The notes beneath the pieces were generated by a model. It was not told the DNA's origin, ran no database searches, and saw only the letters and a program-made list of their open reading frames with translations. Below, in pieces: positions 54,501 to 64,000 of a stretch of 64,000 bases of DNA. The stretch is from contig CAVNZM010000016.1 in the NCBI GenBank assembly GCA_963693365.1, positions 6,262,001 through 6,326,000 on the forward strand, written 5' to 3'. Origin of the DNA: Amoebidium appalachense (taxonomy: Eukaryota; Ichthyosporea). The first letter of the stretch is position 1; every line of letters starts with the position of its first letter. Position numbers and translations under genes: made by a program.

Positions 54501-56280
54501 CACGTCAGGGGTTAAGGGTGGACCGGGGGAGGGTGCGCATGCCACTGCAGACCCCACCCCCACCCCCCCTCTGGCTGAGCATATCTCTGATGCTGCACGT
54601 GATCATACCCATGGGTTGAAGGTGAATACTTCCCGCGAGTTACGCGCGCTTACTATCCCACAGTTGCCGGGTATGCCTACTGTGGAGGAAATTAAGGCGG
54701 CGCAAAATGCAGATCCGTTTTTGTGCAGTATTCGTGATTACCTCAGCAACCCCACCGCGCCGGCACAGGTGGATGGAAGTGTTGCTTTAGAGGCAAGCAG
54801 ATGCACGGTTTATAAGGGGGTGGTGTATGTGTGGACACCGGAGCAGCGTGCGACTCGTCGCCCTACGCTGCTGCCACAGGTCTGGGTCCCCGAGTCTTTA
54901 AGGGCACAGATTCTTGCGGCTTGCCACGATGCCCCCACAGCCGGGCATCTTGATACCCAGCGCACGTTTCATCGCATTTGGTCTTCGTTTTGGTGGCCGG
55001 GGATGTGGCATCAGGTCGTGCGGTATGTGAATTCGTGCGATAGGTGCCAGTGGCGCAAAACGCCACGCTTGCAGGGCCGCTTGCCCGTGCAGCGCGGTTT
55101 CGCACCGCAGTACCCCTTTCAGTATGTGGCCATGGATGTGACCGTCTTGCCACCAGCGAAGAGCGGGAAGCAGTATATCCTTGTGTTCATAGACATGTTC
55201 ACACGGTGGGCTGAGTTGGTGCTGTTCGATCATCCACCCACCGCAGAGGATATCGCTAATGCTTTCCACGACTATGTTTTCGCGCGACACGGACCACCCG
55301 AGTTTGTGCTGTCGGATAATGGGTCGAATATTTCTGCGCAGCTGGTTAAGGATGTGTTAACCCTCCTAAGTAGTCGCCAGATCCTCGCGTCACCCTACTC
55401 CCCCCAGACAAATGGGCTGGTTGAACGGTTCAATCGCACCCTTAAGAGTATTCTTGCGCAAGTGGCTACAGATAAGTTAACGGAGTGGGACACGTTTTTG
55501 CCCCAGGTACTGTTTGCCTACCACACGGCTATGCACTCCGCACTGGGCGACAGTCCTTTCTTCCTTTTGTATGGCCGGGACCCCCGTGACCCCTTTGTGG
55601 AGAAACTGGGCCCCGAGTACAGCGGCGCCACTAAGGAGCATCGGTATGCACTCTGGGAGCGATTGACCTATGCGCGCGATGTGGTTCGTGCACGTATGGT
55701 TACCGAGCAAGATCGGCACCGCAAATCAGCCAATCAGAAGGCGCGGCCTGTTCCCGATTTGGCAGATTTGGTGCTCAAGCTCGACAACACCCTTAACAAC
55801 AAGAAGGTGGTTGATGGTGATGGTAACCAGCTGTATGAGGCTGCCAGCCTACGGGACAAGTGGGTGGGGCCCTACCGGGTTTTGCGCAAAGTCGCGCCAC
55901 TTACCTACGATATTCAGCGGGTGGGGACACAGGATGTGGAGCGTTCGCACGCTCGTTTCCTTAAACCCTATGTACCCCGCACGGATGGACCTCCTACCCT
56001 ACTACCTGAGTCCCGTGTGGCAGGTGACGCTGTGACCGCGGAAGTGGCCAAGATTATTGACCATAAATGGGAAAATGGTCGCGCCCTCTACAAAGTTCGC
56101 TGGAAGGGGTTTAAGGCCACCGATGATTCGTGGGAGTCACATGCAAACTTGTCTGAGTCGGCCTCGGGTGCCTTAGCTGATTATTTGCAGCAAGTGATTC
56201 GGCCCCCCAGTGAGGAGCCAATCAAAAATCAGCGCAAGGACACCCAACAGCATGTGCGCAAACGCAGACGTAAAGGTTGA
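51430..56280 (+). CDS. pol: Pol: RT, RNase H, integrase, chromodomain
   Basis: Copies and integrates the element. Residue numbers count from the ATG at 51430, though translation probably enters from pro by a +1 shift. A long low-complexity linker fills about 1-440. Reverse transcriptase covers about 455-710 with YIDD at 605-608. An unusual basic/Ala-rich insert occupies about 711-795. RNase H (VDSDAS, TKREGLG, RTDHSS, NADGIS) spans about 800-960. Integrase has an HHCC finger from about 1164, then catalytic Asp (MDVTV), Asp (LSDNGS) and Glu (LVERFN). A GPY-type motif (KWVGPYRVL) follows, and a C-terminal chromodomain (IIDHKWENGRALYKVRWKGF, about 1538-1590) likely targets histone marks. No stop interrupts the enzymatic domains. 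Confidence 0.96.
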   Translation: MHRLTCCISTCCSGLPTARQSAICLFGGLGRGCGGGEVATLITTTGVHLPPFRSNVALCSMKDGGEGLEAGVTGVVVPRPTSNTDIPFHPAHSVQSLLSVNGSLGCKVLLTNLTEKHVYLKPGTQVAALEPLVEGDMLTVLVDVSGSPAAEKNGVEAVGSDSPSGSVGGQVFAAAAPAAADKPPTGGATVGGSGTTGATGDNIFIGEGGRVHASVPARVYRQGRARTETVQPWLSKKKARGRLAFAARARHPGSQAPGAPAPTSTSNVAGTGQGQVSSPQNEHVHSDRNLEFSLAEGTFGPAASSSEGGVGPWHIREDTQGQCEGVSAGDTEASGPGEETDVQCAGARHARGQSGGSQPGAPGANQSAAGVSHVPTASASDADSGGTEDEIPPGVEDPETIPLPDLTPAESKRFAKRIRRLLSRWKHVFSAHEHDYGKSNVATLKIELTTNEPQYRPPYKIPHHIRDQVWKQLQVWLAGGVIEPSTSPYSAPMVLVRKKDGSVRVCLDFRKINSCTVRDGYPLPRIDTSLDVLRGARWFSVFDLYGGYHQIEVDPETRPKLAFTTPWGHYQFCRAPFGVTNMPSVFSRAMNTVFAGMLWVHLLVYIDDLLLFTPDLESHLTLLEEVFRRLSAAGLKLKGSKCHFFRTEVAYLGHRVGRDGIKVDDGKIAVIRDKQAPTSVSELRSDLGLFSYYRRFVPNMSDLAEPLTRMLGDSPQDKQLRKKIHGNEPPTSSARRKRNGTAKEKARQARTAAADESTEVIGQAESEVVVSAPGENIHANIPANNSRTRANTRKNAYFVWGEEQQRAFDALKHALTHAPVLAHPNFDKPFIVDSDASNVALGAVLSQVGDDGQEHPVAYASRTLSKSERNYSATKREGLGIYWAVCKAFHQYTYGKPFILRTDHSSLTSIYGNGDAPEPIVAGWQMALSAYTYDIHHRAGKDHSNADGISRPSSANLVPSEDDPDLTFPSLIGCVHGDDHSDFVPDTVVFPALVVTRGRARAGGGADAPTHKPASAARTQKRKRTSGVKGGPGEGAHATADPTPTPPLAEHISDAARDHTHGLKVNTSRELRALTIPQLPGMPTVEEIKAAQNADPFLCSIRDYLSNPTAPAQVDGSVALEASRCTVYKGVVYVWTPEQRATRRPTLLPQVWVPESLRAQILAACHDAPTAGHLDTQRTFHRIWSSFWWPGMWHQVVRYVNSCDRCQWRKTPRLQGRLPVQRGFAPQYPFQYVAMDVTVLPPAKSGKQYILVFIDMFTRWAELVLFDHPPTAEDIANAFHDYVFARHGPPEFVLSDNGSNISAQLVKDVLTLLSSRQILASPYSPQTNGLVERFNRTLKSILAQVATDKLTEWDTFLPQVLFAYHTAMHSALGDSPFFLLYGRDPRDPFVEKLGPEYSGATKEHRYALWERLTYARDVVRARMVTEQDRHRKSANQKARPVPDLADLVLKLDNTLNNKKVVDGDGNQLYEAASLRDKWVGPYRVLRKVAPLTYDIQRVGTQDVERSHARFLKPYVPRTDGPPTLLPESRVAGDAVTAEVAKIIDHKWENGRALYKVRWKGFKATDDSWESHANLSESASGALADYLQQVIRPPSEEPIKNQRKDTQQHVRKRRRKG

Positions 56281-56336
56281 TCCCCCTTAAAGGCATGGCA
56301 TGTGGGCACTCAGTGCAGTTGCCCTTCGTTGCCCCT

Positions 56337-56349
56337 AGGGAGGGGGGGG
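56337..56349 (+). promoter_or_regulatory. Polypurine tract
   Basis: AGGGAGGGGGGGG sits immediately before the 3' LTR, where plus-strand DNA synthesis would start. Confidence 0.85.
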
Positions 56350-56989
56350 TGTAGACATGGTTGTGTACATTCACGTGCACACCGTGCTGTTCCCCCACAA
56401 CCAGTCTACGTGCCTTTGTGTCTTCTCGCCAGAGGCTGGAATAGAGCCTCGGAAGCAGCTACCAATCGGCTGCATCACTTTTAGCTGTATTCCTTAATAG
56501 GGCAGTTGCTCTGCACCTTAAGTATGCAGTTAGGAGCGATGCAAAGAACGTGAACACTTTGCCAGCATGTATCTTAGGTGTACGGCACACACTGTGTGCC
56601 GTAGACACTTTATTGGGCACTAGACATACACATGTAGCACTGTAGTATAACTTGAAGCTAGATTATGATCACCCAGGAGAAGCTCATGTACTCATGTATA
56701 TGTCATGTACTTTATTTTAAGTAGGGCCACATGCCTATTGGCTGTCGCCTTACAAAAGTATGCGAGCAGTGCTCTCCGGACCGGCGGAAACCAAGGGACT
56801 ATAAAAGGCTGGTACATTCCAGACTTGGGTCACTTGGGCGGGGCTGTGTGTCCGAGTAAACGTTACACTAGTCGTGCGGTGTCAGACTAGCTGTAGCACC
56901 CGCTTTCTTGTCTCTATACTTACGTGCTTCTCCTAGCCTGCATATGTTAACTAGGGCATAGTATTAGTGTATACACACCCTGGTTTTCA
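56350..56989 (+). repeat. 3' LTR, 640 bp
   Basis: Identical by eye to the 5' LTR, with the same TATA box (56800-56807) and palindrome (56581-56603). Followed by ATTG, the target duplication. Confidence 0.98.
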
Positions 56990-57149
56990 ATTGCCTGATA
57001 AAACGGTGACCTTTCGCTCACATGTGCAGCATATTTTTTTTCCCCCAGAACACACCCTTTTTATATTGAAACATATCAAAATATACTAGTGGGGCGTATT
57101 TGGGTAACAACTCTTGGTAACAGATGATCCACACTCACTAGTCTCCAAG

Positions 57150-58280
<1,131 letters not shown>

Positions 58281-58288
58281 TCTCCAAG

Positions 58289-59027
58289 GCTATTTACCCA
58301 CTGGCTTACTAAGTGGCTGAGCACTACTATTTGTACGGTGCGGGACGTCTCCAGCCGGGTCTATAAAATTCTGATGGGCAATCGGAACGCTTTATTAAAG
58401 TTTATTTTCCTGAGAGGCAATAGGAACCCTTCCGCACTTCTGATGGGCAACAGGAACGCTTTCGCAATTTTGTTGTTGAGCAATAGGAACGCGGCGTTAA
58501 ATTGTTATCGACATTTAACCAACCATCTGCTGTAGATTTAAATTTGTTTGCGCAATCAATCACTTTGTCTAGTGAGCCGCTTCACGTGGGGGCTAGAATT
58601 TAGAAATGCGGCAAATCTGGAAGTTCTAAATTGTCTTTAGAACGTTCTAAATTGTTCCGGTTCGCACAGGTATGATTCAGATAATTTAGAAACTCTACAT
58701 TGTTTCTTGCTTTGTTTAATAAATAAACGTAAAAACTTAACACTGAGACTGTGATAAATATTTTATAAGCTTATAAATATGCATATTAATAATTAATTTT
58801 GTGTGTGGCAATAACCTGCAGCTGGCATGGGCGGCTGGCTAAAGCCGAAAGTTCACTAAAATCTTCTAATCGGGTTGCACCCCCGTAGTACAGTGCATAG
58901 CATAGAAAAAATCTTTTTTCCAGGCTCACACTACTTGTTTATCTTATAACTAAGTTACTGTAATAGGCCGGGTTGGTTGTTTATGTTCGTGCACCCTAAC
59001 CCGGGAAAAAAAAAAAAAAAAAAAAAA

Positions 59028-59066
<39 letters not shown>

Positions 59067-59193
59067 TAAAGGGAACTGAATCTGTTGCCGTGCGGGCCAG
59101 CCATTGCATAGCTGGAATCTCAAATTTTCCGAAAATAGAACGTTTAGAAACGTAATTTCGGAAGAATTTAATAAAAACGACACTGTATCATAC
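58289..59193. other. AT-rich spacer with a short degenerate tandem repeat
   Basis: GGGCAATCGGAACGCTTT-like units recur four times (about 58375-58492). Poly-A then poly-G lies at 59007-59065. The missing 3' exons of the GT13 gene were looked for on the minus strand and not found. Confidence 0.6.
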
Positions 59194-59623
59194 CTTTTCC
59201 AGTAGTGGGATGGTTTGGGAGAAGTACGAAAGAAAGTCCGGGGACGCGGCAAGATCCTGCGTAGGATTAAGGCCCGTGATTAAAAGTAAAGTTAATAATT
59301 AAACGGATGAGGTTATGTGCGGGTTAAAACGTGGCTCAGTGACCTCCACCATACCGTGATATATCTTTTCCTTTGGATATGCATGTCAAAATTTCATGCA
59401 AGAGCGAGCTCCTTCGAGCTGAAAATCATCAGAGAATTTGGGGGACGGCGAAGGGCAGAAAAGGGGGGGGGGGGGAGGGGGGGGGGGGGGGGGGAGGGGA
59501 GAATGGAAGAGGAGGAGGGGGGGGGGGGGGGAGGGGGAGGGGGGGAGGGGGGGACATCACTGGCACACCCATGTACGCGGTGGCACGTGCGTTGTGTGTG
59601 TGTGTGCCACGCACACACACACC

Positions 59624-59694
<71 letters not shown>

Positions 59695-60406
59695 ACACAC
59701 ATACACACACACACACACAGCATATCATCACCACCATCTCACTCCGAATATGCTACCTATTTCAGAGTCGAAGAATGAAGGTTCTAAAAACATAAACCAA
59801 CCTGGAATAATTTGGGCTTGCGATCGGATAACAATCGATTATTCTCCCCACACACAAGTGTGATTAACTTAAATCATCCAATCGACCAACCAATAATCTT
59901 TAAGGGATAATTCTTTCATGACCTTAAGACCACCCCTTAAGACCACCCTTAAGCTTTAAAAAAAAAAAAAAAAAAAGGGAAAGAAAAGGTGAATACAAGA
60001 AAGATCATGCATGCGCTGATTCGATTGAGCCTCCTCCCCTCCCCCCCCCCCCCCCCCCCCCCCTCCTTCCTTCCCCTCCCCCCAACCACCACCACCACCA
60101 CCGCTACACACAACAAGCGCACGCACCCGCACGGACATACTTTCATATTTTCACCCACCTCAAGTATTATGAGGTACTTTGAGTAATGCTAGTGAAAGAA
60201 AATGGAAAAGAGAAAAGATTCTCTGATCCAATGCTGAGCCCCCCTTCCCCTCTGCCCCTCTCTCCCTCCATCTCCACCTTCACCCCACCTCACCCCTCCA
60301 TACCTTCCTCCCCTCCGTCTCCACCTCACCCGTCCTCCCCACCCCCCGCCCCCGCCCCCCCCTCCCCCCCCCCCCCCCCCCCCCCGCACACCTCAAGCCC
60401 TCACCA

Positions 60407-60438
<32 letters not shown>

Positions 60439-61510
60439 ACATCGTGCCCCCCAACCACCACCTCCACACGCATGCATGCTCCCACTTACCTCCTCGAATA
60501 TTATGGCGTACTTTGAATCCGGATACAACTCCCACACCGTGTTGATAGCCGTCTTGTATACTCGCGCGATTCTTCTGATTCCCCTTTCTCCGGCAGGGAC
60601 CAGGGCAATAGCCCGAAATCCGAAGACCCGTCCAACATCAGCCACGCTTTCATTGGGCCCATCCATGATTAAAGTGACGTAGCTGGGATCAAGACCCTAT
60701 AATTGGGTGGGGACAAGGAGGTGTTGGCATTCAATTGACTATGTGGCACGTGCATGTGCCCTTCCACCCCCGACACACACACGTACACATATACACATGT
60801 ATGCATACACACACACACACACGCACATACACATGCATGCATACACACACACACACATCACATACACATGTATGCATACACACACACACACATATACACA
60901 TGTATGCATACACACACACACATATATACACATGTATGCATACACACACACACACTCACACATATACACATGTAGGCATACACACACACACACATATACA
61001 CATGTATGCATAGACACACACACACATATACACATGTATGCATACACACACACACACATATATATACACACACACGCATACACATGTATGCATACACACA
61101 CACACACACACACACATATATACCTAAACACACATACACATGTATGCATACACACACACACACACACACATATATACCTAAACACACATACACATGTATG
61201 CATACACACACACACACACACATATATATACCAAAACACACATACACATGTATGCATACACACACACACACACACACATATACCCAAACACACATACACA
61301 TGTATGCATACACACACACACACACATATATATACCCAAACACACATACACATGTATGCATACACACACACGCACACACACACATATACCCAAACACACA
61401 TACACATGTATACACACACACACACACACACACACACATACCCAAACACACATACACATGATGCATACACACACACACATATATATGCCCAAACACACAT
61501 ACACAGGTAT

Positions 61511-61549
<39 letters not shown>

Positions 61550-62116
61550 CCAAACACACATACACATGTATGCATACACACACACACACACACATATATA
61601 CCCAAACACACATACACATGTATGCATACACACACACATACACATGTATGCATAGTATTTTGGGTATATGTGTGTGTGTGTGTGTGTACATGCATACACA
61701 AACACACACACATATATACCCAAACACACATACACATGTATGCATACACACACACACACACACGCATATATACCCAAATACACATACACATGTATGCATA
61801 CACACACACACACACACATATATATACCCAAACACACATACACATGTATGCACACACACACACGCACACACATATATATACCCAAACACACATACACATG
61901 TATGCATACACACACACATACACACACACATATACCCAAACACACATACACATATATGGATACACACACACACACACACACACACATATCATACCCAAAC
62001 ACACATACACATGTATGCATACACACACACACACATATATATATGTACCAAAACACACATACACATGTATGCATATACACACACACACACATATGTATAC
62101 CATAACACAAAATCCT

Positions 62117-62195
<79 letters not shown>

Positions 62196-62684
62196 CCAGC
62201 TGATACCGAGTGTCCCAGGGGAGCCCGAAGAAAAAACAAAAAAAAAAAAAAAAAAAAAAACGGGGAACCCCAACTAATTGATTTTTCTTAGGCTTTATGG
62301 TGTCTCGTAGAGAAGATAAACCCTGATATATAATCATCACCCGACAGCTATGTACGTGATCATGATATACCGCTGAGGGGATATTCCGAGCAAACCCCCC
62401 CCCATACCTGAGACTGGTCTCTCTTTGCCTCGAGTAGACAGCGTAAACCCCCCCCACATACACATGTATGCATACACACACACACACACACACACATATG
62501 TATACCCAAACACACATACACATGTATGCATACACACACACACACATATATATATACCCAACCACACATACACATGTATGCATACACACAAACACACACA
62601 CATATATATACACAAACACACATACACATGTATGCATACACACACACACACAAATATACATACCCAAACACACATACACATGTA

Positions 62685-62717
<33 letters not shown>

Positions 62718-63345
62718 CCAAACACACATACACATGTATGGATACACACACACACACACACACATATATACCCAAACACACATACACATGTATGCATACA
62801 CACACACACACACACACACATAGACCCAAACACACATACACATGTATGCATACACACACACACACATATACATATACCCAAACACACATACACATGTATG
62901 CATACACATACACACACACACGTATACCCAAACACACATACACATGTATGCATACACACACACACACACACATATATATACCCAAACACACATACACATG
63001 TATGCATACACATACACACACAGATATATATACCCAAACACACATACACATGTATGCATACACAAACACACACACATATATATACCCAAACACACATACA
63101 CATGTATGCATACACACACACACACACACACATACCCAAACACACATACACATGTATGCATACACACATACACATATATATATGTACCCAAACACACATA
63201 CACATGTATGCATACACACACACACACATATATATATACCTGGCACACATACACATGTATGCATACACACACACACACACATATATATACCCAAACACAC
63301 ATACACATGTATGCATACACACACACACACATATGTATATATACC

Positions 63346-63440
<95 letters not shown>

Positions 63441-64000
63441 CACCCTTCCCCTGTGGAGAGCCCTTCAACTTTCTTCGGCTGCTCGGCTCAACCCCTGCTA
63501 GAAACTCGACAAAAAAACACCTTACCTACCAACATAAGCTTTAATTTCACGGTACAAACTCCTAGCAAACTTTACTTTTACCCCAAAACATGAAATCGTA
63601 GGCTATGGAAAGTTTCCTGTATCCCCCCTCCCCCCCCCCTTACACACACACACACACCTCCCCCCCCCCCCCCCCCCCCCCCCCCTCCCCCTCTTGGGCT
63701 GCCCACCACTCCCCTTCGAAAAAGCAAATTGGCTATACTTGGAGTGGTTGGGAAGTTAGCCACTGGTCAGTTTCGAAGAGCAAGGGGAGATACTGGGAGA
63801 GTTTCGCAGGGAGGAGAAGTGCGGGGGGGAGGGGCGGGGGGAGGGGGGGGGGGGGGGGGGGGGGAGGAGGGGGGGGGGAGGGGGGGAGGGGGGGGGAGGG
63901 GGTGGGGGAGAAAGAGAAGTTCGGGGGAGGGGGGGGGGGAGGGGGGAGGGAAAGAGAAGTTCTAGCAAGATGATACGTACCGGTTGCTGGTAGAGAGACT
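59194..64000 (-). CDS. GT13 (POMGNT1/MGAT1-like) N-acetylglucosaminyltransferase, partial
   Basis: A Golgi enzyme family that adds beta-1,2-GlcNAc to mannose. Three exons are supported on the minus strand, all in phase: 64000-63981 (SLYQQP, GTACGT donor, continues outside the window), 60696-60490 and 59256-59194. The middle exon starts GLDPSYVTLIMDGPNESV, contains RIARVYKTAINTVWELYPDS and ends SKYAIIFEE. The third reads DLAASPDFLSYFSQTIPLLE. Joined they give the family's EED metal-binding segment followed by SPDF, closest to POMGNT1. Upstream exons lie beyond the window. The downstream half of the domain was not found before the hAT element and retrotransposon, so the gene may be truncated or have a very long intron. 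The 3.3-kb intron holds the minisatellite. Confidence 0.8.
59461..59720. repeat. Poly-G block and CA array in the GT13 intron
   Basis: Interrupted poly-G at 59464-59552 and a CA array at 59607-59718 with a few TA units. On the minus strand these read as poly-C and GT. Confidence 0.95.
59961..60470. repeat. Poly-A and C-rich tracts in the GT13 intron
   Basis: Poly-A (59959-59976), poly-C (60040-60062), C-rich sequence 60240-60390 and poly-C 60411-60438. A small exon-like segment lies at 60159-60188 (see findings). Confidence 0.85.
60770..63440. repeat. 2.7-kb CA/TA-rich minisatellite, about 45 units
   Basis: Units of roughly 45-60 bp each contain ACATACACATGTATGCATAC, then a CA run of variable length, then ATATATACCCAAAC. 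About 28 units lie before and 17 after an inserted repeat (62193-62454). Pure CA arrays follow at 62117-62192 and 63349-63439. The long frames through it (hundreds of codons on both strands) arise only because the unit lacks stops. Confidence 0.95.
62193..62454 (+). repeat. Interspersed repeat family, about 265 bp, inside the minisatellite
   Basis: Starts AACCAGCTGATACCGAGTGT next to a CA array and ends CGAGTAGACAGCGTAAACCC. High identity with the minus-strand copy at 30402-30668, including the internal poly-A (poly-T there). It splits the minisatellite. Confidence 0.88.
63441..63980. other. Intron sequence with C-rich and G-rich tracts
   Basis: Unique DNA at 63441-63600, poly-C at 63659-63685 and interrupted poly-G at 63825-63955. 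Apart from the GTACGT splice donor at 63975-63980 for the terminal exon piece, nothing is recognised. Confidence 0.6.

Larger units (their letters stand above)
47186..56989 (+). mobile_element. Full-length Ty3/Gypsy chromovirus retrotransposon, 9.8 kb
   Basis: Two 640-bp LTRs, identical by eye, bound a primer-binding site, gag, pro, pol and a polypurine tract. The flanking duplication is ATTG (AATTG if the LTR is taken to end one base earlier). Domain order is protease, reverse transcriptase, RNase H, integrase, then a chromodomain, which places it among the chromoviruses (Metaviridae). Identical LTRs and long open frames mean a very recent insertion, possibly still active. It inserted beside a CA array, close to genes on both sides. 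Confidence 0.98.

Noticed and set aside
60770-63440. CRISPR-like array of regular repeats
   Set aside because: The DNA is eukaryotic, the units are CA/TA minisatellite units of variable length, and there are no unique spacers.
60739-63468. A 909-codon minus-strand frame and several 350-500 codon plus-strand frames
   Set aside because: They read a CA/TA minisatellite (Cys-Val-Met or His-Thr-Tyr repeats) with no start context, domain or splice evidence.

Overview
The window is nuclear DNA of a eukaryote with intron-rich genes and an exceptional load of simple repeats: (GT/CA)n, (GA/CT)n and very long poly-G/poly-C tracts, one of them 61 bases. The MTHFR encoded here reads closer to the animal-type than the plant-type enzyme, and a POMGNT1-like (GT13) exon set is present. 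A chromovirus-type Ty3/Gypsy element and hAT-, Mutator- and PIF/Harbinger-like elements sit alongside. This fits a protist, possibly a unicellular relative of animals, but the species cannot be fixed from sequence alone. No rRNA gene, canonical tRNA gene or CRISPR array was seen.

Layout. 1-12 kb: low-complexity DNA, a hypothetical minus-strand gene (5932-6837) with a broken paralogue (2018-2755), two foldback elements, a tRNA-derived SINE and Mutator-like fragments. 12.1-25.4 kb (minus): a complete 15-exon methylenetetrahydrofolate reductase gene encoding 604 aa. Its introns hold most of the microsatellites, a 1.75-kb TIR element and several short repeat families. 26.7-30.4 kb: an inverted-repeat-bounded element containing an XPG/EXO1-type nuclease reading frame on the plus strand and a degenerate THAP/PIF-Harbinger transposase on the minus strand. 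30.4-32 kb: an interspersed repeat and a LINE-like reverse transcriptase 3' fragment. 32.9-39.0 kb (plus): a complete 8-exon tRNA-His guanylyltransferase (THG1) gene encoding 267 aa. 40.2-41.6 kb: a hAT MITE nested in a Mutator-like fragment that abuts a broken copy of the downstream gene. 42.9-45.3 kb (plus): a two-exon secreted protein gene with its promoter. 47.2-57.0 kb: a full-length Ty3/Gypsy chromovirus with two 640-bp LTRs that look identical and large gag, pro and pol frames. 57.1-58.3 kb: a second hAT MITE. 59.2-64.0 kb (minus): part of a GT13 glycosyltransferase gene whose intron contains a 2.7-kb minisatellite.

The recognisable host genes are unrelated housekeeping or secretory functions: folate/one-carbon metabolism, tRNA-His maturation, glycan synthesis in the secretory pathway, and one secreted protein. 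What links them is intron structure. In MTHFR and THG1 the sense strand of the intron often carries poly(C) just after the 5' splice site, and several 3' splice sites are the last AG of a (CA)n run.

The most unusual candidate is the 26667-30397 element, which pairs an XPG-family nuclease with a THAP/DDE transposase between matching terminal inverted repeats. The retrotransposon is also notable for its SR-rich Gag, a UAG between gag and pro in one frame, and a +1 step from pro to pol.
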